Assembly (NCBI RefSeq): GCF_012940005.1
Contig: NZ_SPMX01000006.1
Span: forward strand, 186,001 to 250,000
Reading direction: 5' to 3'
From: Candidatus Accumulibacter contiguus
GTDB lineage: Bacteria > Pseudomonadota > Gammaproteobacteria > Burkholderiales > Rhodocyclaceae
DNA: 64,000 bases
The number at the start of each line of letters is the position of its first letter. The stretch's first letter is position 1. This document shows, piece by piece, positions 24,174-32,177 of the stretch. The notes below the pieces were generated by a model. The model ran no database searches. It worked only from the letters and a program-made list of their open reading frames with translations, and had not been told where the DNA came from. The position numbers and the translations under genes were made by a program.

Positions 24174-25505
24174 ATGAAACCTGAGAAACCTGGACTCTCT
24201 GTCCTGCTCGTTGAAGACGACACTTATGTCCGCCGCGGTTGCCGGCAGGCCATGCAACTGGCCGGTATTCCAGTCGAGACGGTGACGACCGCGGAAGACG
24301 CCCAGCGGCGCTTACAGACCGACTGCCCCGGCGTGGTGGTCAGCGACCTGCGCCTGCCGCGCATGGACGGCATGGACCTGCTGCGCTGGGTCTATCAGCT
24401 TGACCCTGATCTGCCCGTGATCATCATCACCGGCCACGGCGAAATCACGCTGGCGGTCGAGGCGATGCGCTGCGGCGCTTACGATTTCATGGAAAAACCG
24501 TTCTCGACCAGCGTTCTGGTCGATGTGGTTCGGCGCGCACTGGAAAAACGCGCACTGGTGCTCGAAGTCGAATCGCTGCGCCGCCGACTGGACCACCGTG
24601 ACGACCTGGAAGGCCGACTGATTGGCCGTTCGCCGCAAATGGCCAAGGTCCGCAAGTTGATCCTCGACGTCGCCGATGAGGCGATCAACGTGCTGATCAT
24701 GGGCGAAACCGGCACCGGCAAGGAACTCGTTGCCCAATGCCTGCACGACTTCTCATCCGCCCGCCAGCAAAAATTCGTGGCGCTCAACTGCGGCGGCATG
24801 GCTGACAGTCTGCTTGACAGCGAACTCTTCGGCCACGTGTCGGGCGCCTTCACCGGCGCGCAAAGGCCGCGCACCGGCAAGTTCGAATACGTCAACGGCG
24901 GCACCCTCTTCCTCGACGAGGTTGAAACCATGTCGATGCACATGCAGATCAAGCTGCTGCGCGTCTTGGAGAACAAGGTCATCGAACGGCTCGGATCGAA
25001 TGATCCGATTTCGGTCCCGTGTCGCGTCGTCGCGGCGGCGAAGGAGGATCTCAAGGGGTTGTCCAGAGAAGGGAAATTCCGTCTCGACCTCTATTTCCGC
25101 CTGAGCGGCGTGCGCATTGAACTGCCGGCGCTGCGCGAACGGCGTGAGGACATTCCCGAACTGTACGACAAATTTCTGTTACAGGCAGCCAAATGCCACA
25201 ACCGGCCATTGCCGCCGCTGACTCCGGAACATCTGCGCCAACTGATGGCGATGGACTGGCCGGGCAATATCCGCGAACTGCGCAACGCGGCCAATTGCCA
25301 CGTTCTGGGCATCGCTTACGAAACACTTACTACGGGCAAGGACGGTACTCCGCTGTCACTGGCCGAAGATGTGGACAACTACGAGTGCCTGCGCATCAGC
25401 ATTGAATTCGCCAAGCAGGACGGCAACATTGGCCGCACTGCCGAGGCCCTGCAAGTAGCGCGCACGACGCTGCACGACAAGCTGAAGAAGTATGGCCTGA
25501 TCTGA
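24174..25505 (+). CDS. Sigma-54-dependent response regulator, DctD/NtrC family
   Basis: This 443-residue activator has a receiver domain (LLVEDD, phosphoacceptor in VVVSDLRLPRMDG at residue 58, FMEKPF) and an AAA+ domain with Walker A GETGTGKE near residue 176. The sigma-54 contact loop GAFTGA is intact, as are GGTLFLDEVE (Walker B) and the Arg-finger region. A Fis-type helix-turn-helix follows at the end (NIGRTAEALQVARTTLHDKL). AAAGG precedes ATG 24174, and a GTG three bases earlier is possible. It could drive the sigma-54-like promoter at 18586, upstream of the TAXI operon, but the PEP-CTERM regulator PrsR is an equally good candidate. Confidence 0.92.
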   Translation: MKPEKPGLSVLLVEDDTYVRRGCRQAMQLAGIPVETVTTAEDAQRRLQTDCPGVVVSDLRLPRMDGMDLLRWVYQLDPDLPVIIITGHGEITLAVEAMRCGAYDFMEKPFSTSVLVDVVRRALEKRALVLEVESLRRRLDHRDDLEGRLIGRSPQMAKVRKLILDVADEAINVLIMGETGTGKELVAQCLHDFSSARQQKFVALNCGGMADSLLDSELFGHVSGAFTGAQRPRTGKFEYVNGGTLFLDEVETMSMHMQIKLLRVLENKVIERLGSNDPISVPCRVVAAAKEDLKGLSREGKFRLDLYFRLSGVRIELPALRERREDIPELYDKFLLQAAKCHNRPLPPLTPEHLRQLMAMDWPGNIRELRNAANCHVLGIAYETLTTGKDGTPLSLAEDVDNYECLRISIEFAKQDGNIGRTAEALQVARTTLHDKLKKYGLI

Positions 25506-25794
25506 AAGCGACGCCAGCGGCTTGCGGCAACGCTCTGTGCTCAGGTCCGGAACCGCCGATCTATTTCAACGTCAGTTCGGGATAAGTTTGGGGGACGGTG
25601 AGAGCCGGTAGAAGTCCTGAAGCGGTAGTCTGGACTTGTTGGGCATGAGGCAATAGGCGACCTGATTAGTTTTACTTTGTAACATTGCTAAAATGTTTTC
25701 AATACAATCTATTGAGCCACATATCTAATCTTTTATCACATCAAAAGTATGACAATGAAAACTCCAAATTTATTTATTTGGGATCAGGCGAGCG
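25506..25794. other. Intergenic region, AT-rich in its second half
   Basis: No gene is seen in this stretch. The part from about 25660 to 25790 is clearly more AT-rich than the flanks and ends where the IS701 remnant begins. It may be the broken promoter region of the downstream PEP-CTERM gene, but I found no -24/-12 element here. Confidence 0.3.
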
Positions 25795-26103
25795 GTGGCC
25801 AGCTGCTGCGAGAATCTGAGCATCCGTTTTCAGTCGTTCCGAGAATGTTTGGCAGTAAGACGCGAAGTATGGCCGATCATCGACTTCGAGTTGTTCCTGC
25901 CAGAGCATTGGGTAGAAAACGCCAAACATTGCCAGGAAGCCGGGATTGCGGAATCGGCACCGGTCTTTCGGAGTAAGCCACAGATGGCTGCCGAGATGGT
26001 CAAGCGGGCACGGGCCGCTGGGGTGCGCTTTGGCTTCATCGGTGCCGACGGCCTCTATGGCCACGCGACCTGGTTGCTGTTGGATTGGGACGATATCTGT
26101 TAA
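25795..26103 (+). pseudogene. IS701-type transposase fragment
   Basis: About 100 codons resemble the central part of IS701-family DDE transposases: VWPIIDFELFLPEHW, then CQEAGIAE, SKPQMAAEMVKRARAAGVRF and FIGADGLYG, where the Asp is a catalytic candidate. The beginning and the rest of the catalytic domain are missing. The fragment stops 26 bases before the HAF-repeat gene, so its insertion may have displaced that gene's promoter. Confidence 0.7.
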
Positions 26104-26129
26104 TAATGACCAAGAATTGTGAGGAATTC

Positions 26130-26936
26130 ATGAACAGAAGCAGTTTTCTTCGGAGCGCCCTTGTGGTCGCATCCTGCCTGCCGGCCCTGGCCGCCGCGGT
26201 ACCCACCTACACGGCCATCGACTTGGGTGGAGCCACTACTGGCCTCGGCATCAACGCCAGCGGGCAGGTCACGGGCGAAACCCAACAGGTCGGTGGTAAC
26301 CCTCACGCCTTTCTGTATTCCAGCGGCAGCATGACGGACCTGGGCACTCTGGGCGGGGTGGAAAGTCGCGCCACTAGCATCAACTCCGTCGGGCAAATCA
26401 CGGGCTCTTCCTCCACGACCGGCGATGCTAGCCGGCACGCCTTCCTGTATTCCGGCGGCATCATGACGGACCTAGGCACTTTGGGCGGGACGTACAGTGA
26501 CGGCTGGGGCATCAACGCCAGTGGACAGGTCACGGGCTTTTCCTCCACGACCGGCGAGGCTAGCTGGCACGCCTTCCTGTATTTCAGCGGCATCATGACG
26601 GACCTAGGCACTTTGGGCGGCACGTACAGTGATGGTAAAGGCATCAACGCCCTCGGGCAGGTCGTGGGCACCTCCAATATTTCCGGCGATGCTGACTACC
26701 ACGCCTTCCTGTATTCTGACGGGCTAATGTACGACCTGAACGACTTACTGTCACCGGGGATTGGTACTACGCTAACTGATGCTCACGGCATCAACGATAG
26801 CGGCCAGATTGTTGCCAATGGGAATAACGGTCATGCTTACCTCCTTACTCCTGATCCAGTTCCGGAGCCTGGCAGCTTGCTACTCCTCGCCACAGCGCTT
26901 GGCAGTGTCTTCGGGCTTCGGCGCAAACAGCAGTGA
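26130..26936 (+). CDS. HAF-repeat PEP-CTERM protein
   Basis: This 268-residue secreted protein has a signal peptide (MNRSSFLRSALVVASCLPAL), about four HAF-type repeats (HAFLYSGGIMTDLGTLGG and variants spaced about 45 residues, from near residue 50) and the sorting signal VPEPGSLLLLATALGSVFG-LRRKQQ. The PEP-CTERM tail is recognised by exosortase/archaeosortase-type enzymes, which process proteins for the outer surface or the extracellular matrix. GAGGA precedes ATG 26130. No exosortase gene is in this window. The DNA repeats at 26320-26640 simply encode the protein repeats. Confidence 0.88.
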   Translation: MNRSSFLRSALVVASCLPALAAAVPTYTAIDLGGATTGLGINASGQVTGETQQVGGNPHAFLYSSGSMTDLGTLGGVESRATSINSVGQITGSSSTTGDASRHAFLYSGGIMTDLGTLGGTYSDGWGINASGQVTGFSSTTGEASWHAFLYFSGIMTDLGTLGGTYSDGKGINALGQVVGTSNISGDADYHAFLYSDGLMYDLNDLLSPGIGTTLTDAHGINDSGQIVANGNNGHAYLLTPDPVPEPGSLLLLATALGSVFGLRRKQQ

Positions 26937-27104
26937 TACGGATAGGAATTTGAATGCCATTTTCCGAGGGTATCCGGGGCCATGGAATCTCGGTCAATCG
27001 TCGAAACGACGAGCGCATGTTCTGAAATCTCTGTCCGGGAGCCTGCTGCACGAGTTTCTCCAGGCGGATGTGCGCACTCGTCGGCTGGTGCCCGGTTACC
27101 GCGC

Positions 27105-27230
27105 GATCCTCTGATCGAACTCGTAGTCTGGTGCCGGTTGAAATAGGGGATCGAGTGCGCCGGGATTGGCGCCCGGCATCTCCCATAGGGGCGGTCCGCG
27201 TGCCGGCACGAGGTGCGGCGGCGAGGTCGG
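27105..27230 (-). pseudogene. C-terminal gene fragment shared with 30280-30375
   Basis: On the minus strand the sequence reads PPLWEMPGANPGALDPLF, then QPAPDYEFDQRIAR and a stop. The fragment at 30280-30375 encodes a related ending (PSLWEMQGATVGED... EHEFDQRVAW). Both are isolated tails of a gene I cannot name, each lying upstream of an accessory gene. The remaining bases of 26937-27552 hold no recognised gene besides the hairpin repeat at 27255. Confidence 0.45.
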
Positions 27231-27254
27231 TTTGCCCAGATGGCTGAAGCAGTA

Positions 27255-27312
27255 ACCATCCCCCGGCAAAGCCGGGGGCTTTCATTATGTGAGAGCCGCT
27301 CAAAGCGGCTAA
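27255..27312 (+). repeat. Double-hairpin interspersed repeat, copy 2
   Basis: Inverted copy of 9612-9673, with hairpins CCCCCGGCAAAGCCGGGGG and GCCGCTCAAAGCGGC separated by ATTATGTGA-like sequence. It lies in the gap before the CoA-transferase gene. Confidence 0.65.
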
Positions 27313-27552
27313 AGGCGATTTCCGGCACAATCAAAATCCCGAACAACTACCGCAGCGGCTTGTTTTGCTGGCCCTGAGTCCGGCCTAACGCCATGATTCC
27401 AAAAAGCACGAGGTCGCCTGTTGTCCCGGCAGCCGACCGACTTTTTTTGGAGCGTGGCAAGTACAAACCTCGAACAGGCCGCGATTATCCCGGAAAATGA
27501 GCCCCTCAAGCCTTTTTCCCCCCGCAAAACACTTTCCCGAAAGCCCATTCCC

Positions 27553-28716
27553 ATGCGTTCTCCCCCTCTCGCCGGCCTGCGTGTACTCGACCTGACACGA
27601 CTCTTGCCGGGGCCTCTGGCCAGCATGCACCTCGCCGACCTCGGCGCCGACGTGATCAAGATCGAAGATACCGGCGCCGGTGACTACGCGCGCAGCGCCG
27701 GTGCGGTGCACGGCGACATCAGCTACTTTCAGCTCGTGAACCGCAACAAGCGCAGCCTCACCCTCGACCTCAAGCAGGCTGCCGGTGTCGCGGCATTCCT
27801 GCGCCTCGCAGCGACCGCCGATGTCATCCTCGAAGGCTTTCGCCCCGGCGTGGTAGACAAGCTCGGGATCGGCTACCAGGCGGTGTGCGCGATCAACCCG
27901 CGCATCGTGTACTGCGCGATCACCGGCTATGGGCAGGACGGGCCGTATCGTGACCGTGCCGGCCACGATCTCAACTACCTCGGCTATTGCGGTCTGCTCG
28001 ACCAGATCGGCGTCGCTGGCGGCGCCCCGGCGGTGCCCAACTTCCAGATCGGCGACCTGCTCGGCGGCTCCTTGAGTGCGCTGGTCGGCGTCCTCGCGGC
28101 CGTCCACGATGCCCGCGGCAGTGGCCGCGGCCGCTACGTCGACGTGGCGATGACCGACGCGGTTTTCGCGCACACGATCTTTCCCTTGCTGGCGGTACTC
28201 GGGCTCGGCCAGGCCTTGCCCCGCGGCGAGGACGTGCTCTCCGGCGGCATGCCCAGCTACGGGGTCTATGCAAGCAGCGATGGCCGCTACTTGGCGGTCA
28301 GTGCGATGGAACCGAAGTTCTGGGAGATGCTGTGCACGGCCATCGACCGCCCGGACCTCAAGCCTTTCGCTTTCGCGACCGGCGCCGAAGGCCAGCGCAT
28401 CCGCCACGAACTCGAAGCCGCTTTCGCAAAGCGCAGCTTCGCCGCATGGACGGCGCTGTTCGAGCGCGTCGATTGCTGCGTCACGCCGGTGCTGCGTTTC
28501 GAGGAGAGCCTGCAGAACGAACAGTTGCAGGCGCGCGGAATGATCGTCGAGGTCGCCGGCGTCAAGCAGTTCGCACCGCCCTTCAAGATCAGTGAACTGC
28601 CTTTTGCAGCCCGTCTGCCGCCACCGGGTGCCGGCGAGCACAGCGAGGAGATTCTGCGCGAGAACGGTTTCAGCGCCGACGAGATCGCCGGCTTGCGCGC
28701 GCAGAAGGTGATCTGA
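27553..28716 (+). CDS. CaiB/BaiF family CoA-transferase (alpha-methylacyl-CoA racemase-like)
   Basis: This 387-residue cytoplasmic enzyme belongs to the family III CoA-transferases. The N-terminus LAGLRVLDLTRLLPGPLA, the VIKIEDTGAGDYAR region, NRNKRSLTLDLK and GFRPGVVDKLGIGY are typical, and the DVAMTDAV segment holds the region with the active-site Asp. The SGGMPSYGVYASSDGRYLAV part and the order of motifs resemble alpha-methylacyl-CoA racemases. The substrate is unknown. ATG 27553 starts the conserved fold, and a longer in-frame extension upstream looks non-coding. It converges on the metalloprotease gene at 28780. Confidence 0.88.
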   Translation: MRSPPLAGLRVLDLTRLLPGPLASMHLADLGADVIKIEDTGAGDYARSAGAVHGDISYFQLVNRNKRSLTLDLKQAAGVAAFLRLAATADVILEGFRPGVVDKLGIGYQAVCAINPRIVYCAITGYGQDGPYRDRAGHDLNYLGYCGLLDQIGVAGGAPAVPNFQIGDLLGGSLSALVGVLAAVHDARGSGRGRYVDVAMTDAVFAHTIFPLLAVLGLGQALPRGEDVLSGGMPSYGVYASSDGRYLAVSAMEPKFWEMLCTAIDRPDLKPFAFATGAEGQRIRHELEAAFAKRSFAAWTALFERVDCCVTPVLRFEESLQNEQLQARGMIVEVAGVKQFAPPFKISELPFAARLPPPGAGEHSEEILRENGFSADEIAGLRAQKVI

Positions 28717-28779
28717 GAGGCATCCATTTCAAGGCAGGAGCGGAGCTTGGTCCGGTGAAATCGAGTGCGGTGACACCAA

Positions 28780-30042
28780 TCAAGCCGGCGGCGTGCAACG
28801 CACCCGCGGAGTGCCTGTGCCCATCAACGCAGCCGCGAGTTCGTCGTAGCAGTGGGCGTTCACGTAGGCACCGCCCGGACCCGCCGCCGTCCGGTCGCGG
28901 ATTTCGCCGCGCTCGGGGGGGTTGTTGCGGCCCCAAAGGATGTGCACCGACTCGTGCAGGACGACGGCCGAGCGACTGTCGTCGTCGGCGATTTCATCCC
29001 AGAAACCGGGGCAAAGAACCATACTGCCGCTGCCACGACGCGACCAGGCGAACGCCTCGCAGTTGGGCACGCGGGCGCGGGCTATCGAAGCCGGGTCACC
29101 GGCGCAGACGTACTGGATCGGCTGCGCCAGCAGTCCCGCGACCAGCGAATAACGGCGAGCAAGAATTCGTAGCTCTTCGCCGAGCGCGGTGTCGTGGTCG
29201 GGCCGCACGCGGCCGGTGAGCCGGTTCAGGAAACCGCCGCGCACTTCGGGCGGTAGCCCAAAGCGCGCTTCGAAGGCGGCCAGCGTCTCTGCCGCCGGCG
29301 GCTGCGCGCCGAGCAGCGCGGCGGCGTTGGCGGCGATCTCGGCGGCTCGGGAATCGACCGTGGCCAGCGCCAGGCGTGCGTCGTCCGGAGCGCTGTTGAC
29401 CCCATCCGGGCAATTCGACCAACTGGCGACGCTGCGCAGCAGGCGCGGCAAACCCGCCGCGCGGCCCTGAACCACGTGCGCCAGCTCGTGCGCAAGCAAG
29501 GCGCGCCCCGAGTCAGTGGCCGGGCGATACTGACCGTCGGCGAACACCAGGTGCTCTCCCGCAGTGTACGCCAGCGCGTTGACGGCGCGTGCCGAGCGCG
29601 CGGCGACCGCATCCGTGTGCACCCGCACCGCGGCCAGGTCGTGGCCAAAGCGCGGCTCCATCCAGGCTCGCAGCTCACCGTCCAGCGGCGTGCCGGGCGA
29701 GCGTAGAACTTCCCCGACAGCCTCAGCAGCGGCCGGCCCAGGCAGCGCCGGTATCGCCGCGTTCGCCGCGTTCGCCGCACTCGTCGCGTCCGGAACGGCG
29801 CGGCGCAGGACGCGCTCCGCCATTCGGTCGGCTTCGCGCTCCAGTGCATCCCCAGGCTGGCTCAGCGGCAGGCCTGGCGGTAAGCGACCGGCACAGCGGG
29901 GGCAGCTGCCGCCACAGGCACAGGCCGTCCGGCGCAGCAACGGCGCGGCGAAGTCCGCGCGCCGCCCGTCTGATGGCACGAGGGATTTCCCCCGCATAGC
30001 AGGGTCGCGCCCGGCTGAACGTAAGACTGGTTGCCGCAGCAT
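28780..30042 (-). CDS. DUF4157 (eCIS core domain) protein with a second metallopeptidase domain
   Basis: This 420-residue protein begins with a Cys cluster (CACGGSCPRC near residue 41) followed by DALEREADRMAERVL and the DUF4157 block. The block runs through GTPLDGELRAWMEPRFGHDL and VRVHTDAVA to the zinc site LLAHELAHVVQG (HELAH at 185-189). A second half has VVLHESVHILWG (HESVH at 363-367) and AYVNAHCYDELAAAL, resembling deuterolysin-like (M35) peptidases. DUF4157 proteins are common cargo or partners of extracellular contractile injection systems, though they also occur without one, and no such system is in this window. ATG 30042 has GGAGA upstream. Possibly a secreted protease or toxin. 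Confidence 0.8.
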   Translation of the reverse strand: MLRQPVLRSAGRDPAMRGKSLVPSDGRRADFAAPLLRRTACACGGSCPRCAGRLPPGLPLSQPGDALEREADRMAERVLRRAVPDATSAANAANAAIPALPGPAAAEAVGEVLRSPGTPLDGELRAWMEPRFGHDLAAVRVHTDAVAARSARAVNALAYTAGEHLVFADGQYRPATDSGRALLAHELAHVVQGRAAGLPRLLRSVASWSNCPDGVNSAPDDARLALATVDSRAAEIAANAAALLGAQPPAAETLAAFEARFGLPPEVRGGFLNRLTGRVRPDHDTALGEELRILARRYSLVAGLLAQPIQYVCAGDPASIARARVPNCEAFAWSRRGSGSMVLCPGFWDEIADDDSRSAVVLHESVHILWGRNNPPERGEIRDRTAAGPGGAYVNAHCYDELAAALMGTGTPRVRCTPPA

Positions 30043-30279
30043 GACTTATCTCCGTAGTCGGCTATTAAGGATAGGAAATCCAACGGCGCCATGAAAAGTA
30101 TATGAGCCTCCGTCAAGGGGCGTCAATCTCTAATTGGGTCCCATGAACCCCTGAAAAGTCATCCGAATCCCGCCCGGCTCAGCGCCTGTGGCACGAGTCC
30201 TCCCACGACGGGCGATGTCAACTCGTCTTGCTTCAGTCTGGACCTTTGCGCATGGCTACTTCCATCCAGCACCTACCAG

Positions 30280-30375
30280 GCGACGCGCTGATCGAATTCG
30301 TGCTCAGGCGCCGATTGAGCCTGGGGATCGTCCTCGCCCACGGTGGCGCCCTGCATCTCCCAGAGCGAGGGCGCA
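30280..30375 (-). pseudogene. C-terminal gene fragment related to 27105-27230
   Basis: Reads PSLWEMQGATVGEDDPQAQ then SAPEHEFDQRVAW-stop on the minus strand, aligning with the tail encoded at 27105-27230. No upstream coding continuity is visible. The rest of 30043-30650 shows no recognised gene. Confidence 0.4.
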
Positions 30376-30656
30376 CGGGCGGGCATCGGGGTAATGGTGA
30401 TGCCATCTATTGGAGACGGGAACGATTGTTCACTTGCGAAGCGAATGTCCGCTGAGGGCGCAGGACGGGTCATCCGACGCTCCCAAGGCTCGATGACCGC
30501 TGTGGGTCGGTGGCAGCCAGTAGCCTACGAAATCTGAACGACCGCTTCCAGTCTGATCCGGCCATTGCGATCGGCCATTCGGCGAGTACGAGCAGCGCCT
30601 TCTCAATCGAGGGTGCTGGGAAGGTCCATCCGAGCTGGGCGAGGCAAGAAAGATCT

Positions 30657-30750
30657 TGTCGGAATTCTTTACACCCCCCACTCCCCAGGTCATGGCTGGG
30701 AAAGAAAACGCCATTAAATAAAAATATTCTATTGCTGGCACATCAATTGC
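30657..30750 (+). promoter_or_regulatory. Sigma-54 promoter and PEP-CTERM-type upstream activating site
   Basis: TGGCAC-ATCAA-TTGC (30736-30750) is an exact -24/-12 match. TGTCGGAATTCTTTACA (30657-30673) lies 79 bases upstream and resembles the upstream element I associate with PEP-CTERM genes controlled by PrsK/PrsR and RpoN. The sequence between is AT-rich. The gene start is at 30827. Confidence 0.78.
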
Positions 30751-30826
30751 TTTAATGACGTCAGGCCACGGCGGCCCAATTCACAACCTCTACCCATCCA
30801 AGATTCATCCTTTTGAAGGACAACTC

Positions 30827-31423
30827 ATGAAAACCCTCAATTCAAGAACAATCATCGCCACCGCTTTCGTGACTTGCATGGGACTGGCCTCGACGGCCCA
30901 GTCTGCCGTACTGACCTTCGAGGGCATTCCTGGCGGGACTGGAATCAATTTCAGCAGTTCGGCCGAGGCCGGCTTCGACCTGGTAGTGAACGGCCTCTTC
31001 CTTGATGCTAGCGGTAACGGTGCTGGCGGCAGCGCCAACGAACTCGAAGGCCTTGCCGGCAATCCCTCTACAGGCAATCTCGATGTCAAGCGGACCGGCG
31101 GTGGAACATTCAAGTTCACCTCGATCGACGTCGAACTGGAATATCCATCGCCCGCCACCGTGACGCTGAGGGGATACCTTGGCGGAATCCTCCAGGCCAC
31201 GGATATTCTGGTCGCCAGCGGCGGCTATACCACCAGTCCGGCGGTCAATCTGGCCGGCGTGATTATTGACGAAATCGTGGTGACCGGACAACGCGACTTT
31301 AACGGTGGTACGGCTTTCGACAACCTCAGACTCGAAAATGTGATCCCGCTGCCCGGAACCTTGGCCTTACTGGCGCCGTCGCTGCTCGGGCTGGCCTGTG
31401 TCCGGCGGCGTCCTCAGCAGTAA
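30827..31423 (+). CDS. PEP-CTERM-type (PLPGT variant) secreted protein
   Basis: This 198-residue protein has a signal peptide (MKTLNSRTIIATAFVTCMGL, cleavage near AQSA-VLTF), a beta-rich middle domain of unknown function (residues 30-170) and a C-terminal sorting signal IPLPGTLALLAPSLLGLACV-RRRPQQ. In the signal, PLPGT stands in for the usual PEP. GAAGGA precedes ATG 30827. A sigma-54 promoter with an upstream site lies directly before it. A hairpin at 31468-31493 follows the gene. It is presumably anchored or released by an exosortase encoded elsewhere. Confidence 0.85.
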   Translation: MKTLNSRTIIATAFVTCMGLASTAQSAVLTFEGIPGGTGINFSSSAEAGFDLVVNGLFLDASGNGAGGSANELEGLAGNPSTGNLDVKRTGGGTFKFTSIDVELEYPSPATVTLRGYLGGILQATDILVASGGYTTSPAVNLAGVIIDEIVVTGQRDFNGGTAFDNLRLENVIPLPGTLALLAPSLLGLACVRRRPQQ

Positions 31424-31467
31424 GAGCGGCGACAGACCCTTTGTCACTACTCCGCTAGCGCCGCAGC

Positions 31468-31493
31468 CCTGCCCCGACCCAGTCCGGGGCAGG
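31468..31493 (+). terminator. GC-rich hairpin after the PEP-CTERM-type gene
   Basis: A 9-bp perfect G/C stem (31468-31476 with 31485-31493) lies 45 bases after the stop codon and between convergent genes. No T-run follows on either side, so it may be a partial or bidirectional terminator. Confidence 0.4.
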
Positions 31494-31565
31494 CACCCAT
31501 CGCGCAGGTAAATTGCCGGAGGCGCAGGTGCCTGGAATGATGTTCACGGCACGCCGACACGCGGA

Positions 31566-32177
31566 CTATCCGGCACCAGACCCCTCGACGCGATCCAGTT
31601 CCTCGCGGCTGTTGATGTTCTCGAAAGCCTCGGCCTGGTCATCAAAAGCCACCTCGACCACCTGCAGCTTCGCGTGCCAGCGATCGACGCGGCGCCCACC
31701 GCTTTCCAGGTATTCGCTCAACGACGGCAGGACATCACGCCGGCACAGGCAGAATACCGGTTGCGGCTGGTCGAGGGTGCGGGCGACGGCGAGATTGGCG
31801 CCGCTCGCGGTCAGGGCCTGCAGCAGGCGAAGAACCAGATCGTCCGGCAGGAACGGTGCGTCGCAGGGAGCGGTGGCCAACAGCGAGTGCGTCGCCGCCA
31901 TCAGCGCGGCGTGCACACCGGCCAGCGGACCAGCGAAACCGGGGATCTGGTCGGAAAGGACGCGGTGGCCGAAAACGGCGTAGCGATCGCCGTTCTGATT
32001 GGTGTTGATCAGCAGTTCGTCGACCTGCGGACCAAAGCGCTCGATGACCCAGGCCAGCAGCGGCCGCCCGCGCAGTTCCTGCAGTCCCTTGTCCACGCCG
32101 CCCATGCGGCGACCGCGCCCGCCCGCGAGAATGACGCCGGTGATGCGCACGGCTTCATCAGGCAGGTCTTCTCTCAC
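31566..32177 (-). CDS. mobA: Molybdenum cofactor guanylyltransferase MobA
   Basis: This protein of about 203 residues transfers GMP from GTP to molybdopterin to form the bis-MGD cofactor. The nucleotide-binding signature [21 protein letters not shown] is near the start, followed by [10 protein letters not shown] and PCDAPFLP (metal-binding Asp). I place the start at GTG 32177, which overlaps the preceding stop (GTGA). GTG 32150 is an alternative closer to the family's usual start. It is the last gene of a signalling operon, an odd setting for a cofactor gene. Confidence 0.88.
   Translation of the reverse strand: MREDLPDEAVRITGVILAGGRGRRMGGVDKGLQELRGRPLLAWVIERFGPQVDELLINTNQNGDRYAVFGHRVLSDQIPGFAGPLAGVHAALMAATHSLLATAPCDAPFLPDDLVLRLLQALTASGANLAVARTLDQPQPVFCLCRRDVLPSLSEYLESGGRRVDRWHAKLQVVEVAFDDQAEAFENINSREELDRVEGSGAG

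Noticed and set aside
26320-26640. Direct DNA repeats that could suggest a CRISPR array or minisatellite
   Set aside because: The repeats are imperfect, lie in frame and encode HAF protein repeats. There are no uniform spacers or cas genes.
27309-28641. Minus-strand frames opposite the CoA-transferase
   Set aside because: They mirror the codon pattern of the strongly conserved plus-strand CaiB/BaiF protein and show no domain of their own.
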